This document shows positions 41,631 through 49,914 of a DNA stretch of 64,000 bases, one piece after another (the stretch's first letter is position 1; the number at the start of each line of letters is the position of its first letter). A program made the position numbers and the translations under genes. This DNA comes from CAG-177 sp003514385 (GTDB lineage Bacteria > Bacillota > Clostridia > Oscillospirales > Acutalibacteraceae): positions 1,488,001-1,552,000 of the forward strand of contig JBPPLN010000001.1 in NCBI GenBank assembly GCA_051920445.1. The letters run 5' to 3'. The notes beneath the pieces are model-generated. The model saw only the letters and a program-made list of their open reading frames with translations, was not told the origin of the DNA and made no database searches.

Positions 41631-42680
41631 TTATTTGCGGCTCTTCTTGCTCTTAACTCCGTCGGTAACGCTCTCATCCGGCGCGCTGAACGCTGCGAGC
41701 CTGATTATCAGGATGATGAGTATCGCCGCGAGAGACGAGCAGGTGTAGACTATCCACATGTTCGTAACGCTCGAGATGAACTTGCCGATAAACGGCACGC
41801 AGTGCGTGGCGAGCGCGACTATTGAAGCACCCTCGGGCAAAGACGAACCGAACGCAAATGCGTATTTGCCGCCGAGCTTATACAGCGCAACTTCGTCTGC
41901 GGATGCGGCGGATGCCCTGCGTGTGAGGCACAGCGAGCCGCTCTTTATATTCGAGCCTGCGACATTTTCGCTGCACACGGCGAGTCCGCGGTCGAGCAGG
42001 AATTTGTCGGGGTGCGCCGCTGCAACGCAGAGAAGCGCAGTGACGAGCGACACAACGGCTATTATGACGATGAGAACGGTCGTGAATATCCTCGCGCCCT
42101 TGAATTTGTCTTTCTGCGGCTTGAATCCGTTCTGGAGCATTGCGCCCGAATAGTCCGAGGTGCGCTCGAAGTCGAACTTCGGCTCGACCTTGGAAGCTGT
42201 CTCCTCGGAGAGGGTCTTGCGCGGTCTGCTCTTGTCTATCGGCGCGCCGAAATATCCGTGGGGATCGGGTTCGCCGTATTCATTCTTCTGCTTTTCAACA
42301 GGCACTTCTTTAACTTCGGGCTCTGACTCTTCGACAGAAACCTCTTCCTCGCCGGAATAAGTCTCTTCAAAGTCGTCCTCTACCGGTTCGAGCTCGTTTG
42401 CGGAGATAACCGAGTTGTCTATCGCGCTGTCATAGCTGCGCTCTTCAACGCGTCTCGCTTCCTCAGCCGCTTTTGTTTCGGCTGCTGCTCTTGCTTCAGC
42501 TGCTGCCTTTGCTTCGGCTACTGCGCGGGCTTCCTCGGTTTTTCGTGCTTCTTCGGCGGCTTTTATCTCTGCCGCCGCCTTTTCCGCCGCCGCGTTCAGC
42601 TCATCCTGCTTGGCCTTTTCCATGCGCGCCTCAAATTCGGCGTTGAGCTGTTCGATGGTCTTTGGCATGAATTTATCCAT
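41631..42680 (-). CDS. Membrane protein with Ala/Glu-rich coiled coil
   Basis: The 349-residue protein is not recognised. Residues about 8-80 form a charged alanine-rich coiled coil of EEAR/AAAEAKA repeats; 85-130 is highly acidic; two hydrophobic helices lie near 200-222 and 315-338, with a small extracytoplasmic domain between them that contains two conserved-looking Cys. The tail is basic (KSKKSRK). This architecture suggests a scaffold or cell-envelope factor; no function is assigned. It is followed by the acyltransferase gene. Confidence 0.75.
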   Translation of the reverse strand: MDKFMPKTIEQLNAEFEARMEKAKQDELNAAAEKAAAEIKAAEEARKTEEARAVAEAKAAAEARAAAETKAAEEARRVEERSYDSAIDNSVISANELEPVEDDFEETYSGEEEVSVEESEPEVKEVPVEKQKNEYGEPDPHGYFGAPIDKSRPRKTLSEETASKVEPKFDFERTSDYSGAMLQNGFKPQKDKFKGARIFTTVLIVIIAVVSLVTALLCVAAAHPDKFLLDRGLAVCSENVAGSNIKSGSLCLTRRASAASADEVALYKLGGKYAFAFGSSLPEGASIVALATHCVPFIGKFISSVTNMWIVYTCSSLAAILIILIIRLAAFSAPDESVTDGVKSKKSRK

Positions 42681-42861
42681 TTTCTCTTCACCTTCCGACT
42701 TAAAACAAAAATCTCCTATATAAGTCTATTATAAAGTATAATATTTGAAGCACACAAAGTCAACAAAAAAGCCCGAATGTCGCAGAACATGCGCGCATTT
42801 GCTCAAAAAAGGCTGAAAAAGCGGGCGCATAAAGTATAATCAAAGCGGAGAAAAACAGAAA

Positions 42862-43499
42862 ATGAGAAAGGCCATGGGAATGAAAGAACGCACACTGGCG
42901 AGCTCTATTATCCGAACGAGGAGTCGATATTCGACGAGCAGCTCAAAAAGCTCGATCTGCTCTACGAGTTCAATTCCACGCGCCCGACTGAGCAAAAGAG
43001 ACGGCAGGCACTGATGAAAGAGATGTTCGCCGAGGTCGGCGAAAACTGTTATCTCGAATCGCCGTTCCACGCGAACTGGGGCGGGGCGCACATCCATCTC
43101 GGCGACTCTATATACGCAAACTTCAACTTCACCGCCGTTGACGACTCGCATATCTATATCGGCTCTTATACGATGATAGGACCCAACGTGACCGTTGCCA
43201 CAGCGGGACATCCTATCCTGCCCGAGCTGCGCGAAAAGGCGTATCAGTTCAACATGCCTGTGCATATCGGCGAAAACTGCTGGATAGGCGCGGGGGCTCT
43301 GATAATGTCCGGCGTGACGATAGGGGACAACAGCGTTATCGGCGCGGGTAGTGTCGTAACGAAAGATATTCCGGCGAATGCCGTCGCCTACGGCAATCCA
43401 TGCCGCGTTGCGAGGGAGATAAGCGAGCACGACCGCGAGTTCTATTACAAAGACAGACGAATCACAAAAGAAATTTTTGACGAGATAAAGAATATATAA
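42862..43499 (+). pseudogene. Sugar O-acetyltransferase (Maa/LacA type) with 5' frameshift
   Basis: From GAGCTC at 42900 onward the frame encodes a maltose/galactoside O-acetyltransferase: ELYYPNEE, LLYEFNSTRP, then the beta-helix with GENCYLESPFHANWGG, IGENCWIGAGALIMSGV and GNPCRVARE. The family N-terminus (MKERTLAGELYYP-like) is present only in another frame: ATG at 42862, 42874 or 42880 reads MKERTLA and then shifts. One base (or four) is missing near 42898. Either the gene is broken, the assembly has an error, or translation starts internally at 43014, which would drop the acetyltransferase N-terminal helices. A GGAG site precedes 42862. Confidence 0.82.
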
Positions 43500-43517
43500 A
43501 TCAAACCCACCAAAGCA

Positions 43518-43604
43518 AACCCGCCGCAGATATAAGTCTGAGGCGGGTTTTATTGTGTGAATATTATTAGGGGAGACTCATAGAAAAATGAGTCTCTCCT
43601 TTTT
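43518..43604 (+). terminator. Two terminators after the acetyltransferase
   Basis: AACCCGCC/GGCGGGTT (43518-43549) is followed by a second stem GGGGAGACTCAT/ATGAGTCTCTCC (43570-43599) with T5. They lie between convergent genes. Confidence 0.82.
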
Positions 43605-43623
43605 AATTTAATCCGAAATATTA

Positions 43624-43998
43624 TTAAAAGTTCTCGTGAAAGTAATCAATCGCGCCGGAATCCAAAATTCGAGCGTACATGTTGAAACGACATTTATTTC
43701 CTATTTCACCATATTCATTTACTGGGAAATAATATCCGGACAGTTCTACAATATAACAACCGTCTTTATCGCGATGTTCTGCTTTTTCAGTTCCATAGTT
43801 AATTCTGACAGATGTTGTGCTGCTGTGGTCGCAGCAAGCATTTACGGTTCGTTGCTTGGCAATTTCTATGGCTCTGCTTTCTGTTATCTTTGAACCGGAT
43901 GACGAGCCGCCGGAGTTGCTTTTGGAACAACCGGCAACACAGCCGATGCAAATTAATAGGCAGGCGAATACTAATAATAAAGATGTAAACCTTTTCAA
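43624..43998 (-). CDS. Small lipoprotein
   Basis: The 124-residue product has a signal peptide with lipobox VAGC (Cys24), a Ser/Gly linker, and an 80-residue domain with Cys-Cys-Asp-His (NACCDHSSTT) and aromatic strands (YIVELSGYYFPVNEYG). The start is TTG with GGAGA upstream. It is downstream of the 74-residue gene and probably shares its repressor-controlled promoter. No family is recognised. Composition is AT-rich compared with the neighbours. Confidence 0.75.
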   Translation of the reverse strand: MKRFTSLLLVFACLLICIGCVAGCSKSNSGGSSSGSKITESRAIEIAKQRTVNACCDHSSTTSVRINYGTEKAEHRDKDGCYIVELSGYYFPVNEYGEIGNKCRFNMYARILDSGAIDYFHENF

Positions 43999-44016
43999 AA
44001 TAATCTCTCCTTCTTT

Positions 44017-44241
44017 TTACTGATTACCATTAGATTTTTCAAAAGTAATCGTTTTTTCTTGCACATGGATTTTTAGTCCTCTGGATTCGGCGAATTTTGC
44101 CATAGCGGATCTATGAGTTAAATACGATATATCCTTTGGCATTGCCCGACCTGTTAGCTTTTTGTATTGCTTTTCAGATAGGGAAAAATCGGTTGAAGAT
44201 TCCAACATTTCCGCAATTTTGGAAAAGTCAATTGACGGCAT
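44017..44241 (-). CDS. Small hypothetical protein of the repressor module
   Basis: The 74-residue protein is mostly alpha-helical (FSKIAEMLESSTDFSLSEKQ) with a basic middle and a short beta end, and Lys-rich. AAAGGAGGG precedes the ATG. It is divergent from an XRE repressor gene, with the operator between its -10 and -35 boxes. I do not recognise it; a toxin, antitoxin or phage-type regulator are possible, none shown. Confidence 0.7.
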   Translation of the reverse strand: MPSIDFSKIAEMLESSTDFSLSEKQYKKLTGRAMPKDISYLTHRSAMAKFAESRGLKIHVQEKTITFEKSNGNQ

Positions 44242-44262
44242 TTTTACCCTCCTTTCGAGAAC

Positions 44263-44291
44263 ATAATACTCAAAAATTGAGTAAATGTCAA
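44263..44291 (-). promoter_or_regulatory. Promoter with XRE operator in its spacer
   Basis: On the minus strand TTGACA (44291-44286) and TATTAT (44268-44263) are 17 bases apart. The palindrome ACTCAA-AAA-TTGAGT (44268-44282) fills the spacer, and a half-site TTTTTGAGT lies at 44299-44307 toward the XRE gene. Binding of a repressor here would shut the minus-strand promoter. Confidence 0.75.
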
Positions 44292-44352
44292 TACAATATT
44301 TTTGAGTGTTTTATGATGTATACATTAATAAATAATATGAGGGGCGGAATGC

Positions 44353-44586
44353 ATGGAATATCGAGAAAGAATCAAAAATGTCCGTGAGGATCATGACTTA
44401 ACGCAGGCGCAAGTCGGAAAGTTATTGGATAAGTCTCAGCAGGGATATAATCATATTGAAATGGGACGAGCCGAATTAAAAATTGATGATTTGATTCGGC
44501 TGTGTAGGTTTTACGATTTGTCCGCCGACTATTTAATTGGATTGACAGACAAGCCGCTTTCTTATAAAACTTGGGAACGTGAATAG
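44353..44586 (+). CDS. XRE-family repressor
   Basis: The 77-residue protein is a single lambda-repressor-like HTH domain (DLTQAQVGKLLDKSQQGYNH, recognition helix at about residues 27-36) with the typical LSADYLIGLTDKP close. It lacks a dimerisation or peptidase domain. The divergent layout and palindrome between it and the 44017 gene imply auto-repression and control of the small neighbouring genes. GAGGGGCGG lies upstream of the ATG. Confidence 0.92.
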   Translation: MEYRERIKNVREDHDLTQAQVGKLLDKSQQGYNHIEMGRAELKIDDLIRLCRFYDLSADYLIGLTDKPLSYKTWERE

Positions 44587-44679
44587 TATAAAGAGGGCAA
44601 TTCTCATCCTAGGCTCATGAATCGAAATGCGAAATAGCAAGCCGGATTGAAACTTGATTTTATGATAGCAATTAAATAA

Positions 44680-44710
44680 ATAGGGAGAATCCATATTGGA
44701 TTCTCCCTAT
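44680..44710. terminator. Bidirectional terminator
   Basis: ATAGGGAGAATCC and GGATTCTCCCTAT form a perfect 13-base stem between the convergent XRE and hydrogenase genes. Confidence 0.85.
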
Positions 44711-44727
44711 TGCTTATTGTGCTTATA

Positions 44728-46470
44728 TTATTTATATTTCGGTCTTGCTACATACGAGGTGTGGAGCACTTCGTGAGCCTTGTGGCTGCCGGGCTCGCCG
44801 AGGAACTCGGCATAGAGACGCTTGACTGCTTCGCTCTCATGCGACTTGCGCAGGGGCATATCCTTGTCCGCCTCGTAGAGAGCGGCGGCTCTGCGCGCCT
44901 TGAGGTCGACGAAGTTGCGCACGACGGCGTGCTGGATCGGCTGACCGCCGCCGTTGACGCAGCCGCCGGGGCAGCCCATGATCTCGATGAAGTGATAGTC
45001 GGCAGTGCCGTTCTTGACCTTCTCCATAATCGTGTTGGCGTTTGCAAGTCCGCTGACTACGCAGACCTTGACTTCCATGCCGTTGACGGTGTAGGAAGCT
45101 TCCTTTATTCCGTCGGTGCCGCGAACCTCGGTGAAGTCGAGGCTCTTGAGCTCCTCGCCGGAGAGCTTCTCAACGGCGGTTCTCAGCGCCGCTTCCATAA
45201 CGCCGCCGGTTGCGCCGAAGATAACGGCCGCGCCGGTGGAGTCGCCCAGAGGATTGTCAAATTCCTCGTCGGGCAGGTGCTTGAAGTATATTCCCGCGCT
45301 CTCGATCATTCTGCCGAGCTCTCTCGTGGTCAGCGAGTAGTCAACATCCGGATAGCCGGACGCCGCCTGATCGTCGCGCTTGGTCTCGAACTTCTTCGCC
45401 GTGCAGGGCATGATGCCGACAACGACGATATCCTTCGGGTCGATGCCCATCTTCTCGGCATACCAGGTCTTGATTATCGCGCCGGACATCTGCTGGGGCG
45501 ATTTGCAGGTCGAGAGGTGATCGAGCATATCGGGGTAGTAATGCTCGCAGTATTTTATCCATCCGGGCGAGCAGGAGGTTATCATCGGGAGCACGCCGCC
45601 GTTCTGGACTCTGCCGAGGAACTCGTTTGCCTCTTCGACAATCGTGAGGTCTGCGCCGAAATCGGTGTCAAAGACCTTGTCGAAGCCGAGGCGTCTGAGC
45701 GCCGCGACCATCTTGCCCTGAACATTGGTGCCGATGTGCATTCCGAAGCACTCGCCGAGGGTGACGCGGATAGAGGGCGCGGTGTGAACAACGACGAACT
45801 TCTCGGGATCGTTGATAGCCTCGAGAACCTTTGCGGTGTCATCCTTTTCATAGATAGCGCCGGTCGGGCAGTTGACGATGCACTGACCGCAGGAGACACA
45901 CGCCACGGAATCGAGCGGTCTCTCGAACGCCGAGCCGATGTGGGTGTCAAATCCGCGGGCGTTTGCGCCGATAACGGAGATGTGCTGAGCCTGACATGCT
46001 GCGACGCAGCGGCGGCAGAGAATGCACTTGCCGTTGTCTCTTATCATATGAATAGCGGAATCGTCGTATTCGTGAACGGGATTCGCGCCGTCAAAACGGG
46101 CCTCGTCGTCAACGCCAAACTCCTTGCAGAGCTGCTGGAGCTCGCAGGTTCCGCTGCGGACGCATGAGAGACACTTTCTGTCATGCGTCGAAAGAATGAG
46201 CTCAAGGGTCATCTTGCGGCTCTTGCGGACGCGCTCGGTGTTTGTGAATATCTCCATACCCTCGTTAACGGGGTACACGCAGGCGGTCACGAGCGAACGA
46301 GCGCCCTTGACCTCGACCATGCAGATGCGGCATGCGCCGATTTCGTTTATCTTCTTGAGGTAGCAGAGGGTCGGGATCTCAATGCCGGCCATACGCGCCG
46401 CCTCAAGTATGGATATGCCCTTGGGTACGCTCAGGGGCATGTTGTTTATCTTTATGTTTACCATTTCCAT
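44728..46470 (-). CDS. hndD: [FeFe] hydrogenase catalytic subunit (HndD/HydA)
   Basis: The 580-residue subunit has, in order: an N-terminal 2Fe-2S ferredoxin domain (GACRICMVEV), a His-Cys3 4Fe-4S site (HDRKCLSCVRSGTCELQQLC), two 4Fe-4S clusters (CILCRRCVAAC, CVSCGQCIVNC), the H-cluster motifs TSCSPGW, MPCTAKKFE and MGCPGGCVNGGG, and the small-subunit-like tail. The TSCSPGW form, with Ser in place of the second Cys, is commonly seen in multimeric NAD(P)-linked enzymes. With HndA and HndC it should form an electron-bifurcating hydrogenase coupling NADH and reduced ferredoxin oxidation to H2. ATG 46470 follows AGGAGG; a longer N-terminus would overlap hndC. Confidence 0.96.
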   Translation of the reverse strand: MEMVNIKINNMPLSVPKGISILEAARMAGIEIPTLCYLKKINEIGACRICMVEVKGARSLVTACVYPVNEGMEIFTNTERVRKSRKMTLELILSTHDRKCLSCVRSGTCELQQLCKEFGVDDEARFDGANPVHEYDDSAIHMIRDNGKCILCRRCVAACQAQHISVIGANARGFDTHIGSAFERPLDSVACVSCGQCIVNCPTGAIYEKDDTAKVLEAINDPEKFVVVHTAPSIRVTLGECFGMHIGTNVQGKMVAALRRLGFDKVFDTDFGADLTIVEEANEFLGRVQNGGVLPMITSCSPGWIKYCEHYYPDMLDHLSTCKSPQQMSGAIIKTWYAEKMGIDPKDIVVVGIMPCTAKKFETKRDDQAASGYPDVDYSLTTRELGRMIESAGIYFKHLPDEEFDNPLGDSTGAAVIFGATGGVMEAALRTAVEKLSGEELKSLDFTEVRGTDGIKEASYTVNGMEVKVCVVSGLANANTIMEKVKNGTADYHFIEIMGCPGGCVNGGGQPIQHAVVRNFVDLKARRAAALYEADKDMPLRKSHESEAVKRLYAEFLGEPGSHKAHEVLHTSYVARPKYK

Positions 46471-46490
46471 GCTGTGTTGACCCTCCTTCC

Positions 46491-48302
46491 TTAACCTTTG
46501 CTGATTGCCTTGACACGCTTGCAGTTCTCCATGCAGACGCCGCACTTGATGCACTTCGCCGTGTCGATAGTGTACGACGGCAGCTTGTGACCCTCTGCGA
46601 CATAGTCGGTCTTGCCGATAGCCGAGACGGGGCAGTTTCTGGCGCAGAGACCGCAGCCGATGCACAGATCCTTGTCGATCTTGAAGCTCAGCAGCGCCTT
46701 ACATACGCCTGCGGGACACTTCTTGTCGACTATATGCGCTATATACTCATCGCGGAAGAACTTGAGGGTCGCAAGGACGGGGTTGGGAGCCGTCTGACCG
46801 AGTCCGCAAAGGGAGTTTTCTTTGATGTAATGGGCGAGCTCTTCGAGCTTGTCCAGATCCTCGAGAGTAGCCTTGCCGGCGATGATCTTTTCGAGTATCT
46901 CCTGCATTCTTCTCGTGCCGATACGGCAGGGGGAGCACTTTCCGCAGGACTCGTCAACGGTAAAGTCAAGGAAGAACTTGGCTATATCGACCATGCAGTT
47001 GCTGTCGTCCATGACGATAAGTCCGCCCGAACCCATCATGCAGCCGATGGCGGTGAGGTTGTCGTAGTCTATCTCGGTGTCCATGAGGCTCGCGGGGATG
47101 CATCCGCCGGAGGGTCCGCCGGTCTGAGCCGCCTTGAACTTTCTGCCGTTGGGGATGCCGCCGCCGATGTCCTCGACAATTTCGCGCAGGGTCGTGCCCA
47201 TGGGGATCTCAACGAGGCCGGTGTGCTTGATGTTGCCGCCGAGTGCAAAGACCTTGGTGCCCTTGGAGCGCTCGGTGCCCATGGAGGCAAAGCTCTCCGC
47301 GCCGTGCAGGATTATCTGCGGGATGTTTGCAAATGTTTCGACGTTGTTCTCGGTAGTGGGCTTTCCGAAAAGACCCTTTTCCGCCGGGAACGGAGGTCTC
47401 GGACGGGGCTCGCCGCGGTTGCCCTCGATGGAGGTCATGAGCGCGGTCTCCTCGCCGCAGACGAATGCGCCTGCACCGAGTCTTATATGAAGGTCGAAGT
47501 CGAAGCCGCTGTCGAAGATGTTCTTGCCGAGCAGTCCGAGCTCACGCGCTTCGTCTATTGCTATCTGAAGTCTCTTGACCGCTATCGGGTACTCCGCGCG
47601 GACATAGATATAGCCCTCGGTCGCGCCGGTGGCGTAGCCGCATATCGCCATAGCTTCAACGATGCAGTGCGGGTCGCCCTCGAGCACGGAGCGATCCATG
47701 AATGCGCCCGGGTCGCCCTCGTCGGCGTTGCAGACGACATATTTCTGATCCGCCTGATTCTTGCGGGTGAAGCTCCATTTCAGACCCGTCGGGAATCCGC
47801 CGCCGCCTCTGCCGCGCAGACCGGAATCCTTGACTATCTGGATGACCTCGTCCGGGGTGTATTCGGTCAGGCATTTTGCAAGAGCCTGATAGCCGTCCAT
47901 GGCTATGTATTCATTGATATTTTCGGGGTCGATAACGCCGCAGTTGCGCAGCGCGACTCTCTTCTGCTTTTTATAGAACTGAGTCTCGTTGAGGCTCTTG
48001 ACGGTGTCGCCGGCGACGGTGTCATCGTAGAGCAGATGCTTGACTATTCTGCCCTTGATGAGGTGCTCGTCAACTATCTCCGGAACGTCCTCGACCTTTA
48101 TCTGGCTGTAGAACGCGCCTTCGGGATAAACAACGACTATCGGACCCAGGGCGCACAGACCGAAGCAGCCTGTCCTGATGACCTTGATTTCGTCTGCGAG
48201 ACCTTTTTCGGCGATCTCCTTTTCAAACTCGGCAATTATTTCTGCACTGTGAGAAGAAGTACAGCCGGTACCGCCGCAGACAAGAACGTGTGAACGATAC
48301 AT
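46491..48302 (-). CDS. hndC: Hydrogenase NADH-binding flavoprotein subunit (HndC/HydB)
   Basis: The 603-residue subunit has an N-terminal thioredoxin-like 2Fe-2S domain (CGGTGC...RTGCFGLC), the NuoF-like FMN and NADH domain with GLRGRGGGGFPTGLKW near residue 170, an SLBB segment, the CGKCSPCRIGT 4Fe-4S site near 475, and a C-terminal two-cluster ferredoxin (CIGCGLCARNCP, CIKCGVCMENC). It passes electrons from NAD(P)H via FMN, the proposed site of bifurcation. It is co-transcribed, 15 bases after hndB and 20 before hndD. Confidence 0.96.
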   Translation of the reverse strand: MYRSHVLVCGGTGCTSSHSAEIIAEFEKEIAEKGLADEIKVIRTGCFGLCALGPIVVVYPEGAFYSQIKVEDVPEIVDEHLIKGRIVKHLLYDDTVAGDTVKSLNETQFYKKQKRVALRNCGVIDPENINEYIAMDGYQALAKCLTEYTPDEVIQIVKDSGLRGRGGGGFPTGLKWSFTRKNQADQKYVVCNADEGDPGAFMDRSVLEGDPHCIVEAMAICGYATGATEGYIYVRAEYPIAVKRLQIAIDEARELGLLGKNIFDSGFDFDLHIRLGAGAFVCGEETALMTSIEGNRGEPRPRPPFPAEKGLFGKPTTENNVETFANIPQIILHGAESFASMGTERSKGTKVFALGGNIKHTGLVEIPMGTTLREIVEDIGGGIPNGRKFKAAQTGGPSGGCIPASLMDTEIDYDNLTAIGCMMGSGGLIVMDDSNCMVDIAKFFLDFTVDESCGKCSPCRIGTRRMQEILEKIIAGKATLEDLDKLEELAHYIKENSLCGLGQTAPNPVLATLKFFRDEYIAHIVDKKCPAGVCKALLSFKIDKDLCIGCGLCARNCPVSAIGKTDYVAEGHKLPSYTIDTAKCIKCGVCMENCKRVKAISKG

Positions 48303-48317
48303 TGATTTTCCTCCTTG

Positions 48318-48689
48318 TTATTTGGCGATAGCGCCGACCGTGAATTCGCCGACGGGGTTGCCGTTGACGAGATGATCGCTGACGATGCGCGCGACCATTT
48401 CGGGCGTTACCTTGACATAGGTGACCTTTTCTTTGCCGGGCTCGAGAACCTCGACTATCGGCTCATACTGGCACATGCCGATGCAGCCGGTCTGCGAGAC
48501 GGTGACATGGCTGAGATTGCGGCGTGCAATCTCGTCAACGAGTGCGGTGAGCACGGGCTTTGCGCCTGCCGCGATGCCGCAGGTAGCCATGCCGACGAGC
48601 ACGCGGGTTGTGTATTCGTTGTCTTCGCGGATATTCATATTGGCCTTTGCCTTATCTCTTATTGCGTTAAGTTCAGCAAGTGATTTCAT
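48318..48689 (-). CDS. hndB: Hydrogenase 2Fe-2S subunit (HndB)
   Basis: The 123-residue protein is a thioredoxin-like 2Fe-2S ferredoxin with a four-Cys pattern (GMATCGIAAGAKP, TGCIGMCQYEP) as in HndB of NADP-reducing hydrogenases. ATG 48689 is chosen over 48722 because AAAGGAAT precedes it and MKSLAEL is the family start. It probably relays electrons between HndA and HndC. Confidence 0.9.
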   Translation of the reverse strand: MKSLAELNAIRDKAKANMNIREDNEYTTRVLVGMATCGIAAGAKPVLTALVDEIARRNLSHVTVSQTGCIGMCQYEPIVEVLEPGKEKVTYVKVTPEMVARIVSDHLVNGNPVGEFTVGAIAK

Positions 48690-48729
48690 GGTTATTCCTT
48701 TCCCGGCGCCGGGCGCCGTCATATGTTTT

Positions 48730-49266
48730 TTAAAGTAGCGCTGTGTTCTCGTCGATATATTCTTTCATCCACTGCACAACATCCGGATTGTCGAGCGGCA
48801 CGCCGTCGAGGATATTTTTAATTTCCCGCGTGTCGAGCACGAATTCTTTTTTATCGACCGAGCGGCGGTAGATAAAATCCCTGTCGGTGTTCATTGATAT
48901 GAGCACCGTTACCGTCGAGGTTATGTCCCCGAGGGGAGTGAAGTCTATGCTGTCCGAATGAAATACGGCTTTTGTGGAGGTGCCGACGCCTTTTTTTGAG
49001 GTTATCTCAAAACTACCGCCGGTCTGTTCTGCCGCGAGGCGGAACAGCGGTATGCCCATACCGACCTTGCGCGTTGTGCGCGTGGTGAAAAACGGATCGC
49101 AGACATTTTGAAGCTGTTCTTCATCCATGCCGCAGCCGTTGTCGGAAACCGTGAGCGTGAGAAGATGCTCTTCTCTGCTTTCGCTGACATCTATTGTTAT
49201 CAGCGACGCCCCGGCTGATATGGAGTTCTGGGCTATATCGAGAATGTTGAGTGACAGCTCGCGCAT
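48730..49266 (-). CDS. HATPase-domain protein of the hydrogenase operon
   Basis: The 178-residue protein is a stand-alone histidine-kinase-like ATPase domain: N box LNILDIAQNSISAGAS, G1 DNGCGMD near residue 43, and G2 GMGIPLFRLAAEQTGG near 69. There is no HisKA domain or phospho-acceptor His. A gene of this type recurs between hndA and hndB in clostridial hydrogenase operons; it may be an anti-sigma-like or sensory switch acting on hydrogenase expression, but its partner is unknown. It starts four bases after the hndA stop. Confidence 0.88.
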   Translation of the reverse strand: MRELSLNILDIAQNSISAGASLITIDVSESREEHLLTLTVSDNGCGMDEEQLQNVCDPFFTTRTTRKVGMGIPLFRLAAEQTGGSFEITSKKGVGTSTKAVFHSDSIDFTPLGDITSTVTVLISMNTDRDFIYRRSVDKKEFVLDTREIKNILDGVPLDNPDVVQWMKEYIDENTALL

Positions 49267-49270
49267 GGCG

Positions 49271-49771
49271 TTAAGCGTCCAGGTATTTGTCGAGAATGCC
49301 GTCTATCTGATCGGGGGTGAGTCTGCCGTAGACATCGTCGTTGATCGTCATGACGGGAGCGAGTCCGCACGCGCCGATGCAGCGGCAGGCTTCGATGGAG
49401 AAGCACGCGTCGTCACTGCACTCGCCGGGGCCGATGCCGAGTCTCTCGCTTATCTTGTCGAGGATAGCCTGCGAGCCTTTGACATAGCAGGCGGTTCCGA
49501 GACATACGGAGATGTTGTATCTGCCCTTGGGGCTCAGAGCGAACTGGGCGTAGAAAGTCGATACGCCGTATACCTTCTCGAGCGGAACATCCATTCCCTC
49601 GGCTATCATAGCCTGTACCTCGAACGGAAGATAACCGTAGATGAGCTGAGCCTCCTGCATGACATGCATCAGCAGGCTCTTGTCGCCGTTGCATTCTGCG
49701 ATAACGGCATTGAGCTTCTCTTCCTGTTCCGGGGTGCCGGAAAAAGGTATCTTACTGATTTTTTTGAGCAT
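49271..49771 (-). CDS. hndA: Hydrogenase NuoE-like 2Fe-2S subunit (HndA/HydC)
   Basis: The 166-residue subunit is of the NuoE family: a helical N-terminal part (LLMHVMQEAQLIYGYLP) and a thioredoxin-like 2Fe-2S domain with Cys in SVCLGTACYVKG and EACRCIGACGLAP. It is the first gene of the hnd operon proper. ATG 49771 is preferred because GGAGGG is well placed; the longer in-frame reading upstream begins in non-conserved sequence. Confidence 0.94.
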   Translation of the reverse strand: MLKKISKIPFSGTPEQEEKLNAVIAECNGDKSLLMHVMQEAQLIYGYLPFEVQAMIAEGMDVPLEKVYGVSTFYAQFALSPKGRYNISVCLGTACYVKGSQAILDKISERLGIGPGECSDDACFSIEACRCIGACGLAPVMTINDDVYGRLTPDQIDGILDKYLDA

Positions 49772-49914
49772 TTGTAGCCTTTCCCTCCTTAGGTTTGAGA
49801 AAAATAACAGATAGGCAAAAAGGAGTTTCCTTTTCACATTAAGAGTAATTATATCATGCGGGTCTGAAAATTGCTACAGTTTAAGGAAAAAAATATCGAT
49901 AAACTATATACCAA

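Noticed and set aside
46471..46665. N-terminal extension of the hydrogenase subunit
   Set aside because: It overlaps the end of hndC and encodes a non-conserved Arg-rich stretch; AGGAGG precedes 46470.
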